A stretch of DNA of 64,000 nt from contig NZ_AYTM02000002.1 in NCBI RefSeq assembly GCF_000507185.2, positions 3,941,501 to 4,005,500 of the forward strand, in the 5' to 3' direction. The position numbers and the translations under genes are program-made. The stretch is from Pseudomonas syringae KCTC 12500. GTDB lineage: Bacteria > Pseudomonadota > Gammaproteobacteria > Pseudomonadales > Pseudomonadaceae. Below the pieces are notes generated by a model. That model was not told where the DNA came from, ran no database searches, and saw nothing but the letters and a program-made list of their open reading frames with translations. Shown here one piece after another: positions 9,396 through 24,771 of the stretch (positions within the stretch are counted from its first letter, which is position 1; each line of letters begins with the position of its first letter).

Positions 9396-10481
9396 ATGAA
9401 CACCACTAATTTCTGGTCCAGCATAGGGGTTCGGCTACCCATTATTCAGGCGCCGATGGTTGGCGTTTCAACTCCAGTACTTGCTGCCGAGGTTAGTAAC
9501 GCAGGAGCCCTGGGATCGATCGGCCTTGGCGCCAGCACCCCGGATCAGGCACGAGCCCTTATAAAACAGACGCGCGAACTGACTGACCAACCGTTCAACG
9601 TGAACATGTTCTGCCATAGACCTGCCCGTTTTAGCCATACGCAGAATGATGCCTGGCTGGCCTATACCGCAAAATGGTTCTCCGAATTCGATGCAGCGCC
9701 TCCTCAAGAAATACGCGAAATTTATAAAAGTTTTCTGAGTGACCGGGTGATGCTTGAAGTGCTGTTAGCCGAGCGGCCCGCCGTAGTCAGCTTCCACTTC
9801 GGCACACCCGACTCGGCCTGGGTAGCTGAGCTACGAGAGGCGGGCATTGTTACGCTGGGTTGTGCCACCACGCTTAAAGAAGCACAAATGCTTCAGAAGG
9901 CCGGCGTAGATGCCATTGTCGCGCAAGGCTATGAGGCAGGTGGGCACCGTGGCGTATTCGACGATGCGCCCAATCAGGACCACGAGCTTGGGTTGTTCCC
10001 ATTGACCCGCATGCTGACAACGCACATACGCTTACCGGTGATCGCAGCCGGTGGGATCATGGACGGCGCAAGCATTAATGCAGCATTGGCACTAGGAGCC
10101 GCAGGGGTACAAATGGGAACCGCCTTTATCCTGTGTCCGGAGTCCTCAGCTACGCCCGAGCATCGCGCAGCGCTTATCTCCGCAAGAGCCCATGAAACTC
10201 GAGTAACCAGCTATGTATCCGGCCGTCCTGCCCGTGGCTTGGCGAATCGTTTGTACCTGGAAAGCACTGGACAGCAGATCCCTGTCCCAGCCGAATATCC
10301 CTTGGCTTATGATGTGACCAAAGCACTGCACGCCGCCGCTGTTCTAAAAGGCTGTCATGATTTTGCCGCTCAATGGGCCGGGCAAGGGGCGCCGCTCGCA
10401 CGCGCACTCCCTGCAGCAGAATTGATCAAAACCCTGGTGGAAGAGATGCGTTCAGCGTCTAAATCCACAACCTTCCTGTAG
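9396..10481 (+). CDS. nitronate monooxygenase (2-nitropropane dioxygenase family)
   Basis: An FMN-dependent TIM-barrel oxygenase of 361 residues that oxidises alkyl nitronates, such as propionate-3-nitronate, to carbonyl products and nitrite. Family features seen: [13 protein letters not shown] with the FMN-contacting start, [13 protein letters not shown], the GYEAGGHRG motif with the catalytic histidine, PVIAAGGI, and AGVQMGTAF for phosphate binding. Its position between an MFS transporter and a tautomerase, beside the NO-detoxifying fhp gene, suggests a nitro-toxin breakdown cluster, but the true substrate cannot be read from sequence. Confidence 0.88.
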   Translation: MNTTNFWSSIGVRLPIIQAPMVGVSTPVLAAEVSNAGALGSIGLGASTPDQARALIKQTRELTDQPFNVNMFCHRPARFSHTQNDAWLAYTAKWFSEFDAAPPQEIREIYKSFLSDRVMLEVLLAERPAVVSFHFGTPDSAWVAELREAGIVTLGCATTLKEAQMLQKAGVDAIVAQGYEAGGHRGVFDDAPNQDHELGLFPLTRMLTTHIRLPVIAAGGIMDGASINAALALGAAGVQMGTAFILCPESSATPEHRAALISARAHETRVTSYVSGRPARGLANRLYLESTGQQIPVPAEYPLAYDVTKALHAAAVLKGCHDFAAQWAGQGAPLARALPAAELIKTLVEEMRSASKSTTFL

Positions 10482-10492
10482 AGAGACAATCA

Positions 10493-10882
10493 ATGCCATT
10501 GCTGAAAATTGATGTAATAGAGGGCCGTTCGGATCAGGAAATCGAGACGTTGCTGGATGCGATCCACGACGCGATGGTGAACGCATTCCAGGTTCCTGAA
10601 CGTGACCGATACCAGGTGTTGAATGAACACAAAAGAGATCGACTGATCATTCAGGATACGGGGCTTGGATTTACGCGGTCCGACAAAGTCGTTGTCATCA
10701 CCGCCATTAGCAGGCCGCGTCCAGCAGAGATGAAAAAGCGGTTTTATGCCCTGATAGCAGAAGGATTGGAGCGCAACTGTGGCATCGCAGCAGAGGACGT
10801 CATGGTTTCGATAGTGATCAACAGTGACGAAGACTGGAGTTTCGGTCTGGGGCGCGCTCAATTTCTAACAGGTGAGCTATAA
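10493..10882 (+). CDS. tautomerase-superfamily protein
   Basis: A 129-residue protein starting Met-Pro, so that removal of Met would leave the catalytic Pro-1 of the tautomerase/MSAD superfamily. The two-repeat beta-alpha-beta layout and the segment RYQVLNEHKRDRLI fit the Tautomerase_2 (malonate semialdehyde decarboxylase-like) group. It begins 11 bases after the nitronate monooxygenase stop. Nitronate oxidation of 3-nitropropionate yields malonate semialdehyde, so an MSAD-like enzyme would be a logical next step; this functional chain is inference. Confidence 0.82.
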   Translation: MPLLKIDVIEGRSDQEIETLLDAIHDAMVNAFQVPERDRYQVLNEHKRDRLIIQDTGLGFTRSDKVVVITAISRPRPAEMKKRFYALIAEGLERNCGIAAEDVMVSIVINSDEDWSFGLGRAQFLTGEL

Positions 10883-11220
10883 CGGAACTTCCGCCAATCA
10901 CCACCTCGAACTTCACGCTAGATGCTGGGCAAAAATCAATCAGGGTTGGGGCTTATGTGATCTATCAAACGGCCCGAGAACGCAAAGGAATCAGCGCTAC
11001 TTTACCCGCTGGTGATACGTCCCAATGAGCACTTTCGCGTAAGAGGCTGCCGTCGTGACGGACGTCTCAGCTCCTTACCGACCGTAAAGCACCTCATTTG
11101 AAACTGGCTTGAAGTTCGAGGAAAATCCGCTCAAAGGCACCCCAGGCCCAACATCGACGCAGGGGGCGCCCAGCAAAAAGATTCGATATTCACATCCCCA
11201 AAAACCAATGACCCCCGTTC
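10883..11220. other. gap with possible gene remnant
   Basis: No complete gene is visible. A stop-to-stop reading on the plus strand from 10876 to about 11028 has no start codon but gives protein-like text (…LDAGQKSIRVGAYVIYQTAR…), so it could be the relic of a lost C-terminus; I do not recognise it. The rest to 11220 should hold the promoter of the lipoprotein gene, not identifiable by eye. Confidence 0.3.
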
Positions 11221-11706
11221 ATGAAATCCCGATTTTCTCTCAGTTCATCTTTCCTGATCCTGTTGTCGCTGACAGGGTGCGCAGCGAATATGGATGCTCC
11301 AAAGCACGATCAGCCTGGAGAAAGTGCGCTTTACGGCAGTTGGCATGTTGCAGGCGTAGCGGTATCAGACTCAGGCGTGCAGGCACTGGGGGATGATGAT
11401 CCGAGCTTTATGGGGCGACGTCTCAACTTCAATCACGACCAGCTTGCATGGAAAGCGTCCACAGACTCTACGGAAGATGTGTGCAAGGGGCCTGTTTTTC
11501 ATAAGCTTCCGGCGATGACTGGAGCTGAACTGGAGCCGCAACTCCACAAGCTTGGCATCGAAAAAGCTGTGCGCTATAGCGTTGAATGCAAATCTGGAAG
11601 CTGGGGTCCTTTTGATAAAGACACGCCGGCATTTTTCCTGGCACAGGACGGGTCGTTAGCTCTTTCCTGGTATGACGGCGGACTGCTGAAGCTCGTGCGA
11701 GACTGA
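11221..11706 (+). CDS. hypothetical lipoprotein
   Basis: A 161-residue protein with a signal peptide ending in the lipobox LTGC (Cys about residue 20), so it should be exported and lipid-anchored. The mature part begins with a flexible stretch and then GSWHVAG, resembling the opening of small beta-barrel lipoproteins, but I do not recognise a family. It has two cysteines in the mature domain (VCKG, VECKS) that could form a disulfide. No good Shine-Dalgarno sequence precedes the ATG. It stands alone between the tautomerase operon and the TPR gene. Confidence 0.7.
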   Translation: MKSRFSLSSSFLILLSLTGCAANMDAPKHDQPGESALYGSWHVAGVAVSDSGVQALGDDDPSFMGRRLNFNHDQLAWKASTDSTEDVCKGPVFHKLPAMTGAELEPQLHKLGIEKAVRYSVECKSGSWGPFDKDTPAFFLAQDGSLALSWYDGGLLKLVRD

Positions 11707-11714
11707 TCACGCAC

Positions 11715-11744
11715 AGACCCTTCGCATAGCGCTGTGAAGGGTCT
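11715..11744. repeat. inverted repeat after lipoprotein gene
   Basis: Perfect 9-bp arms AGACCCTTC (11715-11723) and GAAGGGTCT (11736-11744) with a 12-base loop, just after the lipoprotein stop. It lacks a T-run on the plus strand, so it may be a weak or rho-assisted terminator. Confidence 0.5.
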
Positions 11745-11901
11745 ACTAAAAAAGAAACCCGCGCTGTAACCAGATGCAGCCGTAAATCCACCAGCCACCT
11801 GAAAAGCTCACTGAATATACACGCTAGCCCTCCGCACACGTTATGACCTGAAGCACCTGAAGCCACTTGCCCATTAACCCCAAACTGCGGCGACTCCATT
11901 T

Positions 11902-13878
11902 ATGTTCAAACGCATTCTGTCCGCTCTCAGCGGCAAGAAATCTCAAGCTTCAACAGATAACGCGCCTGCTGCTACGACGCCGCCAGAAGCTCACGACGGC
12001 GAGTTGATCACCGTCTACGACAGTTACGGGCGCGAGATGAAGATCACTCGGAGCGAGTGGCGCGAGAAGGTGTTCCTGCCCAATCTGAAACAGCAGTGGG
12101 GTGATGCTGACGAGCTTTACAACCTCATTGTTTCGGGGCTCAACGATGGATTTGCGACTGACCTGATGCCTGCCGCCGAACGACTGGTCGAGATCGACGC
12201 TAATCCCGAGCGCAGTTATGTGGTGAACGGCATCGTGCTGATGCATAACGCCCTGCTCGATGCTGCAGAAGCCACGCTGCGCGAAGGGCTGGCTAAAGTC
12301 GGCGTGTCGGGAATCATTCTGACCAATCTGGCCAAGGTGTTTGCCGAGCGTGGTGATCAATCAGTTGCAGAGGCGACGCTTTGGCAGGCGGTTGAGGCCG
12401 ATCCGAATCAGGAAAACGGCCTGTTATGGTGGCTGAGCATTCAGCAGGAACGGGGCGGTGAGGCCGCCTATCTCGATGCTCTACGCACTGTAGCGGCGTT
12501 GCCGGGCAGTTGGCGTGCGCAGTTGTGGATGGCGCGGCATTACCTGCAGCAGCAGAACGTCGCGCAGGCGCGTGTGTTGTATGAAGAGGTACTGGCGGGC
12601 GGTCATTTCGACCGCAGTGCCTTGCAGATGATATCGGGTGACTTGGGCAACAATGGCCACATTCCGCTGATCATCGAGATTGTCGGGCCTGCTTATGATG
12701 AGCACAAACATGATTCGACGGCAGGTCTCAACTTGCTGCGTGCCTATCAGGAACTGGGCAGGGTGGATGAAGGCGAGGCGTTGCTTACTCGCTTGTATGC
12801 ACTCGGCTTTGCGCCTATCAAAAGTCATCTTGACCAGTTTGCGCATGCTTTCGAGGACGTGCGCAGGCAGGAAGACAAAGGCATTCCGATTGATCCTGCC
12901 AGCGTGACGATCAGTACCTTGGCGCTGAACAAGCCGGTCTGGCACTACGGTTTGCGCAATGCTGACTGGCTCTTCGCGCAAAAACCGGAAGGTGCGCCAG
13001 AAATCGGTTTCTTCGCCTTGTCCAAAATCATGGAGAAAGCAGAGCCTGCCGAATCGCAGCGCGAGGATGATGTGGGGCGCTATACGCGTGCCATTCCTCT
13101 TTACATGGCTGAGTCGGTTCACTACTGGAACGACTATGTAGCCAATTGTTATGTTCAGGTCGCGGAGGGTGCGGGGCCGGTTGTATCGGGGGTTGAGGTC
13201 GACGGCAACACACTGTTCGATATCGTCCCGCCAACGACGAAGTATTTCGTGACGGGCGAAGTGGGTTGTTCGGGTGAGGGCGATCAGGCCCAGTGGCGGA
13301 TTTCACTGAGCCTATGGAATTGTGCGACCCGCACCCGGCAAACCGTTGAAAACGGTAGTGCAGGCAAGGCAGAACTTGGTGCGTTGGTACTTGATCTTCA
13401 ACAGCGCTTGCTGGCCGGTATCGGACTCAAGCGTGAGCAGCCACTGGATGTGTTTTACCAGCAGCCTGCAGCCGAGGTCTTGCCGGTGTATCTGACCCAG
13501 TTGGGCCAATCATTCATGCTGACGTTGCTTGCGAACGACCATTTGCCCAAGTCGTCAATGTGGGGTGAGCGGGCCATGCTCGAATGGCCCCTGAATATGG
13601 CGCTCCAGTGGCCTGAGATGGAGACCGCAAAACTGATGTACATCTCAGGGCTGGGAAAGGCGTTCGGTTACAAGTCGGAGACAGTGGCCGAGCACCAGCA
13701 ACGAAGCCTGCAAGTGCTGAGCGAACTGGAACGGGCAAACAGCCCGGCATGGCGCCTTGCACCGTTGGTATGGAAAGTGTTCGGCATGCAGGCAGAGCTG
13801 GAGGACTACCGCGTCAATCTTCCGCCTGATACAGAGCCGGCCTACATCGAATGGCTGGAGCGGGTGAGCCAGGCATAG
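11902..13878 (+). CDS. TPR-repeat protein of unknown function
   Basis: A 658-residue soluble protein without signal peptide. Residues ~90-310 form several helical TPR-like units (for example AAEATLREGLAKVG, VAEATLWQAVEADPNQENG, QARVLYEEVLAGG). The C-terminal half (~330-658) has mixed secondary structure with no motif I recognise. A partner-binding scaffold is likely but the process is unknown. A bidirectional terminator follows at 13893-13933. Confidence 0.75.
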   Translation: MFKRILSALSGKKSQASTDNAPAATTPPEAHDGELITVYDSYGREMKITRSEWREKVFLPNLKQQWGDADELYNLIVSGLNDGFATDLMPAAERLVEIDANPERSYVVNGIVLMHNALLDAAEATLREGLAKVGVSGIILTNLAKVFAERGDQSVAEATLWQAVEADPNQENGLLWWLSIQQERGGEAAYLDALRTVAALPGSWRAQLWMARHYLQQQNVAQARVLYEEVLAGGHFDRSALQMISGDLGNNGHIPLIIEIVGPAYDEHKHDSTAGLNLLRAYQELGRVDEGEALLTRLYALGFAPIKSHLDQFAHAFEDVRRQEDKGIPIDPASVTISTLALNKPVWHYGLRNADWLFAQKPEGAPEIGFFALSKIMEKAEPAESQREDDVGRYTRAIPLYMAESVHYWNDYVANCYVQVAEGAGPVVSGVEVDGNTLFDIVPPTTKYFVTGEVGCSGEGDQAQWRISLSLWNCATRTRQTVENGSAGKAELGALVLDLQQRLLAGIGLKREQPLDVFYQQPAAEVLPVYLTQLGQSFMLTLLANDHLPKSSMWGERAMLEWPLNMALQWPEMETAKLMYISGLGKAFGYKSETVAEHQQRSLQVLSELERANSPAWRLAPLVWKVFGMQAELEDYRVNLPPDTEPAYIEWLERVSQA

Positions 13879-13892
13879 CGGTTGATTGATGC

Positions 13893-13933
13893 AAAAAGCC
13901 GGAGCGGGCGTCACTGCCTTGCCCGGCTTTTTT
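13893..13933. terminator. terminator after TPR gene
   Basis: Arms AAAAAGCCGG and CCCGGCTTTTTT flank a loop that contains a second small pairing (GGGC/GCCC). A- and T-runs on opposite sides allow termination in both directions; on the plus strand it ends the TPR-gene transcript. Confidence 0.8.
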
Positions 13934-14054
13934 ACGCCTCGACTTCAGTTCGTGGTATCCACCCTTATCTTTACGCAAATGCAGGTGTATCGTATTCGCC
14001 CCTCGCATTTGCTCGCAGATGCGCTCAGTCGTCGTTTTCGAGGTTGCGCCGTTC

Positions 14055-15424
14055 ATGTCCTTTACCCGTCGTCAAATCCTTACAGGCATCGCCGGTCTGG
14101 CCGTAGTCGGCCTAGGCGCGGGTGGTGCTTCGCGTTACTGGATGGGGCGTCGCGAGTCTGAAGCGGGCTCTGACTTCGTTCTGATCGCCGCTCCGCTGGA
14201 TGTGGAACTGGTGGCGGGCCACAAGACGCCTGCCTGGGCCTTCGGCGGTTCTGCGCCGGGCACGGAGTTGCGCGTGCGGCAGGGTGAGTGGCTGCGCTTG
14301 CGTTTCATCAATCAGTTGCCGGTCGAGACGACCATTCACTGGCACGGCATCCGCTTGCCGCTGGAGATGGACGGCGTGCCGTATGTGTCGCAGTTGCCGG
14401 TCAAGCCGGGTGAATACTTCGATTACAAATTCCGTGTGCCGGACGCCGGTAGCTACTGGTATCACCCGCACGTCAGCAGCAGTGAAGAGCTGGGCCGCGG
14501 TCTGGTCGGGCCGCTGATTGTCGAAGAACGCGAGCCGACCGGTTTTGCCCATGAGCGCACGGTCAGTCTGAAAAGCTGGCATGTGGACGAAGTGGGTGTG
14601 TTCACCGAGTTCAGTGTGCTGCGTGAAGCGGCACGTGAGGGCACGGCGGGGCGGCTTTCAACGTTGAACGGCATTGCGCAGGCGGTAATTGAGCTGCCTG
14701 CCGGGCAGATCACTCGCGTGCGCTTGCTCAATCTCGACAATACCGTGACCTATAGACTCAATCTGCCGGACGCCGAGGCGCAGATCTATGCGCTGGATGG
14801 CAATCCGGTGAAGCCGCGTCCCTTCGGCGACGAATACTGGCTGGGGCCGGGCATGCGCATCTGTCTGGCAATCAAGGCCCCGCCGGCGGGCGAGGAGATC
14901 TCGCTGCGTAACGGCCCAGTGCGCTTGGGTACGTTCCGCTCGGTCGCCAATAACGACGCGCCTGGCCAGTGGCCGCCCGAGCTGCCGGCCAATCCGGTGG
15001 CCGAGCCTGACATGGAAAACGCCGAGAAGATCAATTTCAACTTCGAGTGGGTGGGCTCGATGTCGGTCAACACCGACAATGGCAAGCCGCCGAGCCTGTG
15101 GCAGATCAATGGCGAAGCGTGGGACATTACCGACAAGACCTGCGCCGATCGGCCTATCGCCAGGTTGAAGCTGGGCAAGAGCTATATCTTCGAACTGAAG
15201 AACATGACTCAGTATCAGCACCCGATTCATTTGCACGGTATGAGTTTCAAGGTGATCGCCTCCAATCGGCGCAAGATCATCCCGTACTTTACCGACACCT
15301 TCTTGCTGGGGCGTAACGAGCGGGCGCGAGTGGCGCTGGTGGCGGATAACCCCGGTGTATGGATGTTCCATTGCCACGTGATCGATCACATGGAAACCGG
15401 CCTGATGGCCGCCATCGAGGTGGC

Positions 15425-15428
<4 letters not shown>
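14055..15428 (+). CDS. Tat-exported multicopper oxidase
   Basis: A periplasmic laccase-type oxidase of 457 residues. I choose ATG at 14055, which gives a Tat signal TRRQILTG followed by a Gly/Ala-rich hydrophobic segment; the longer frame from 14019 would bury it. All copper motifs are present: HWHG, YWYHPHV, HPIHLHG and the C-terminal HCHVIDHMETG with the type 1 Cys and Met. Candidate roles are copper or iron oxidation or phenolic oxidation; no copper chaperone or regulator is adjacent. Its stop overlaps the tadA start, implying translational coupling. Confidence 0.9.
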
Positions 15429-21543
<6,115 letters not shown>

Positions 21544-21548
21544 GGCGC

Positions 21549-21860
21549 GTGTACAAGCTCGCCTTCTTCGTTCCGCCGAGCCATGTGGACGAGGTCAAGA
21601 ACGCCGTATTCGCTGCTGGTGCAGGGCGAATCGGCGCTTACGATCACTGCTCGTGGCAAGTGCTCGGCCAGGGCCAGTTCCGCCCGCTGGATGGCAGTCA
21701 GCCATTTATCGGGCAGAGCGGTGTGGTCGAGTCGGTGGAAGAGTGGAAGGTCGAGCTTGTCGTCGCTGACGAGCTGATTCAGCACGTGGTGGTGGCGCTC
21801 AAGCAGAGCCATCCTTACGAAACGCCTGCTTACGAAGTATGGCGGCTGGCAGAGTTCTGA
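21549..21860 (+). CDS. YqfO/NIF3-like small protein
   Basis: A 103-residue protein related to the insert domain of YqfO/NIF3 proteins, with a PII/CutA-like ferredoxin fold. It contains VPPSHVDEVKNAVFAAGAGRIG and ends with SHPYETPAYEVW, both typical. It begins with GTG 5 bases after purL, so it is probably co-transcribed and translationally coupled. Its biochemical role is not established; metal or nucleotide binding is possible. Confidence 0.85.
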   Translation: MYKLAFFVPPSHVDEVKNAVFAAGAGRIGAYDHCSWQVLGQGQFRPLDGSQPFIGQSGVVESVEEWKVELVVADELIQHVVVALKQSHPYETPAYEVWRLAEF

Positions 21861-21870
21861 ATCGCCTGCA

Positions 21871-22006
21871 AAGCTGGACGCAGAGCGTCCGCAAATGCGT
21901 TACCACGCTGGAGCGTGGGGACGATAATCATCCTGTAACTATCGTGCCAATGCTACGCACTCAGACTTGTACATAAATCTTGTGGGAGCGAGCTTGCTCG
22001 CGAATG
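21871..22006. repeat. intergenic repeats including one REP
   Basis: Two dispersed elements. The first (about 21873-21932) has paired short palindromes, GGACGCAGAGCGTCC and CCACGCTGGAGCGTGG, a combination I associate with P. syringae intergenic repeats. The second (21981-22004) is a Pseudomonas REP: TGTGGGAGCGAGCTTGCTCG with GCGAGC/GCTCGC arms. They separate the YqfO-like gene from the convergent L,D-transpeptidase gene. Confidence 0.75.
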
Positions 22007-22021
22007 CGCAACGCCGCACAT

Positions 22022-22585
22022 TCAAGGTCGAATTTCGATCATCGTCCCGTCTTTCACCAGATCCCATATTTCCCGCATGTCGTTGTTCTTCAGCGCAATG
22101 CAGCCGTTGGTCCAGTCCAGCGTGTGGAAATACCATTCCGGATACTCTTCATCCACCGGTGTGCCATGAAGCATGATCATGCTGCCCGGTTTCACGCCCT
22201 CGGAGCGTGCGCGTGCCGAGTCCGAGACATTCGGGTAGGAAATGTGCATCGACAGGTTGTAGTTATTGCTGGGTTTGCGCCAGTCGATCCAGTAGAAACC
22301 TTCCGGCGTGCGTTGGTCGCCTTCCTGCAGCTTGGTGCCCTTGGGGTTCTTGCCCAGCGAGATTCGGTAGGTCTTCAAGGCCTCGCCACCGCTGATCAGC
22401 TGCAATTGGCGCGCTGACTTGAGCACCAGCACCTTATCGATCGGCTTGCTGGCGATACTCTCGGTATTGATGACCTTGTTATTGATGATTTTCTGTTCGC
22501 TGCCCTTGGGCACGATGGTTTGAGTAAACGCGGCCTGCGAAAGCGGCATGAACGACATGCAAAAGAGGGCGAGCAACCAGCGCAT
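22022..22585 (-). CDS. L,D-transpeptidase family (YkuD) protein
   Basis: A 187-residue exported protein with a cleavable signal ending SQAAFT. The YkuD catalytic region is present: MLHGTPVDEEYP followed by WTNGCIALKN with the active-site cysteine. The subfamily has TNGC rather than the SHGC of classical enzymes. Preceding elements TYRISLGKNPKGTKLQEGD and RTPEGFYWI are typical of this family. It probably forms or trims 3-3 peptidoglycan cross-links or attaches proteins to the wall. Confidence 0.88.
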   Translation of the reverse strand: MRWLLALFCMSFMPLSQAAFTQTIVPKGSEQKIINNKVINTESIASKPIDKVLVLKSARQLQLISGGEALKTYRISLGKNPKGTKLQEGDQRTPEGFYWIDWRKPSNNYNLSMHISYPNVSDSARARSEGVKPGSMIMLHGTPVDEEYPEWYFHTLDWTNGCIALKNNDMREIWDLVKDGTMIEIRP

Positions 22586-22647
22586 TACAATTTCCCTGAA
22601 GATACTTCTTTGACAAAAAGCGCCGATGTTGTGTGCGACCCTGGCGT

Positions 22648-23199
22648 TCAGGTGTCCAGCAACGGACGTGACGGGGGAAGGGCGCTAGTATGAACCGGGT
22701 AGGCCTGGCGACGCCGATCCGCGAAGAAGTATTCTAGGGTACGCCCGACTGTCATGAAAGCCAGGTCCGACCACGGAATGTCTGCTTCGTCGAATAACTG
22801 CACCTCCAGGCTCTCGATGCCTGCGGCGAATGCCTCATTCGCCATCTCTCCACGATAGAACACATGCACCTGATTGATATGCGGCACGTCGATCAAGGTG
22901 TACAGATGCAGTTCGCTCAGGGTGGCGCAGGCTTCCTCCATGGTTTCGCGCCGTGCAGCCTGTTCGATGGTTTCGCCGTTTTCCATGAAACCGGCCGGCA
23001 GCGTCCAGAAACCCAGGCGCGGCTCGATGGCCCTGCGACACAGCAGCACTTTGCCGCCCAGCGTCACCAGACAGCCCGCAACGATGTTCGGGTTCTGGTA
23101 ATGAACGGTGTGGCAATGCTCGCAGACATAGCGCAAACGGCTGTCGCCTTCGGGAATGCGCTGGATAACAGGGTTGCCGCACTGGCTGCAAAATTTCAT
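22648..23199 (-). CDS. Nudix hydrolase with N-terminal zinc ribbon
   Basis: A 183-residue hydrolase of nucleoside-diphosphate-linked compounds. The N-terminus carries two CxxC pairs (CSQC, CEHC), a zinc-ribbon arrangement like that of NudC-type and related proteins. The Nudix box reads GFMENGETIEQAARRETMEE, then ACA where most members have xGU, so the invariant Gly after the EE is replaced; the metal-binding Glu residues remain. The exact substrate is unknown. It stands alone between the transpeptidase gene and the divergent CoA pyrophosphatase gene. Confidence 0.88.
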   Translation of the reverse strand: MKFCSQCGNPVIQRIPEGDSRLRYVCEHCHTVHYQNPNIVAGCLVTLGGKVLLCRRAIEPRLGFWTLPAGFMENGETIEQAARRETMEEACATLSELHLYTLIDVPHINQVHVFYRGEMANEAFAAGIESLEVQLFDEADIPWSDLAFMTVGRTLEYFFADRRRQAYPVHTSALPPSRPLLDT

Positions 23200-23349
23200 G
23201 GGATCAGTCGATAGTGAACGCAGTCGCTATCTTGGCCTGTCGTGCAGCGGCTCGGCAACCCTCTGTGTGACAGGAGTTGTCCTACAAGGGCTTGGGCGCA
23301 GCGTTGCTTTGGTGCATGATGCCAGACAGGCAACAGATCGAGATTTCCC

Positions 23350-23946
23350 ATGCTGGATGAGCTACTTCGCCGTGTAGTCAGGCACACGCCAGAAACCCTC
23401 GACTCGGATCGACAATTCCCCGAGGCGGCTGTTCTGGTGCCGATTACCCGCAGCGAGCAACCCGAGCTGATTCTGACCCTGCGCGCCAGTGGCCTGTCGA
23501 CGCATGGGGGTGAGGTGGCGTTTCCGGGTGGCCGGCGCGACCCCGGCGACCCCGATCTGATTTTCACTGCGTTGCGCGAAGCCGAGGAGGAAATCGGCCT
23601 GCCTCCCGGGCTGGTCGAGGTGATCGGGCCATTGAGTCCGCTGATCTCCAAGCACGGTATCAAGGTCACGCCCTACGTGGGGGTGATACCTGACTTCGTC
23701 GAATACCAGCCCAATGACGGCGAGATCGCTGCAGTATTCAGCGTGCCGCTGGAATTCTTTCGTCAGGACACGCGCGAGCATACTCACCGCATCGATTACG
23801 AAGGCCGCAGCTGGTACGTGCCCAGTTATCGTTATGGCGAGTACAAGATCTGGGGGCTTACCGCGATCATGATCGTCGAACTGGTCAACGTGCTGTACGA
23901 CACCAGAATCAGCCTGCATCATCCGCCCGAACGGTCGACGATCTGA
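23350..23946 (+). CDS. CoA pyrophosphatase (Nudix, NudL/YeaB-like)
   Basis: A 198-residue Nudix enzyme expected to cleave CoA or oxidised CoA to 4'-phosphopantetheine and 3',5'-ADP. It has the UPF0035 signature LTLRASGLSTHGGEVAFPGG before the Nudix box, GGRRDPGDPDLIFTALREAEEEIG. It leads a three-gene plus-strand group with gamma carbonic anhydrase and a DUF1289 gene. Confidence 0.9.
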   Translation: MLDELLRRVVRHTPETLDSDRQFPEAAVLVPITRSEQPELILTLRASGLSTHGGEVAFPGGRRDPGDPDLIFTALREAEEEIGLPPGLVEVIGPLSPLISKHGIKVTPYVGVIPDFVEYQPNDGEIAAVFSVPLEFFRQDTREHTHRIDYEGRSWYVPSYRYGEYKIWGLTAIMIVELVNVLYDTRISLHHPPERSTI

Positions 23947-24015
23947 GCCGCTGGCACCTTAAGCGTCACTGTTTATAGTTCGCCCCCATGAGTACGACCC
24001 GCCCGAGGAGGCCGC

Positions 24016-24540
24016 ATGAAATTTCGCCTGGGAGAATCCCGTGTCCAGACTGATCCGCAGAGCTGGGTGGCCCCCAATGCAACGCTGATCGGCAATGTCA
24101 GGCTCGAAGCCGGCGCAAGTGTGTGGTTCAACGCGGTATTGCGGGGCGACAACGAGCTGATTCACATCGGTGAAAACAGTAATGTGCAGGACGGTACGGT
24201 GATGCACACCGACATGGGGTCGCCGCTGAGTATCGGCAAAGGCGTGACCATCGGCCACAACGCCATGCTGCATGGCTGCAGCGTTGATGATTACAGCCTG
24301 ATCGGTATCAATGCGGTCATCCTCAACGGGGCGAAGATCGGCAAATACTGCATCATCGGCGCCAATTCGCTGATCGGAGAAAACAAGGTGATTCCTGATG
24401 GCTCGCTGGTCATGGGGACACCGGGTAAAGTGGTGCGCGAACTCACCGACGTGCAGAAGAAGATGCTGGAAGCCAGCGCAGCCCATTACGTACACAATGC
24501 CCAGCGTTACGCCCGTGACCTGGCGGTGCAGGAAGAGTGA
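24016..24540 (+). CDS. gamma carbonic anhydrase family protein
   Basis: A 174-residue left-handed beta-helix protein with hexapeptide repeats ([40 protein letters not shown]). The three zinc histidines are in place: VMHTD, IGHNA and MLHGC. Members reversibly hydrate CO2 or act as metal-dependent carnitine- or CoA-linked enzymes (PaaY/CaiE relatives), so activity is not certain. Its TGA overlaps the start of the next gene. Confidence 0.92.
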   Translation: MKFRLGESRVQTDPQSWVAPNATLIGNVRLEAGASVWFNAVLRGDNELIHIGENSNVQDGTVMHTDMGSPLSIGKGVTIGHNAMLHGCSVDDYSLIGINAVILNGAKIGKYCIIGANSLIGENKVIPDGSLVMGTPGKVVRELTDVQKKMLEASAAHYVHNAQRYARDLAVQEE

Positions 24541-24758
24541 TGAGCACTGATACCCCGATCGAAAAACCGGTCCGTTCCCCATGTATAAGTATCTGTGCAC
24601 TGGATGAGCAGGATATATGCACCGGTTGCCAGCGAACCGTCACCGAAATCACCCGCTGGAGCCGCATGAGCAACGACGAGCGCCGCGTGGTGCTCGGCCT
24701 CTGTGACGAGCGCGCCCGAGCCAGCGGCCTGATGTGGACAGTGGGCGAAGCACGCTGA
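24540..24758 (+). CDS. DUF1289 Cys-rich small protein
   Basis: A 72-residue protein with the DUF1289 pattern: SPCISICALDEQDICTGCQR, in which four cysteines (CxxxC and CxxC) probably bind zinc or an iron-sulfur cluster, followed by EITRWSRMSNDERR. The ATG at 24540 overlaps the stop of the carbonic anhydrase gene. Function unknown. Confidence 0.88.
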   Translation: MSTDTPIEKPVRSPCISICALDEQDICTGCQRTVTEITRWSRMSNDERRVVLGLCDERARASGLMWTVGEAR

Positions 24759-24771
24759 TGTTCCGATGGCC

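Noticed and set aside
11715..11744. Strong terminator for the lipoprotein gene
   Set aside because: The stem is good but no T-run follows on the plus strand; kept only as an inverted repeat.
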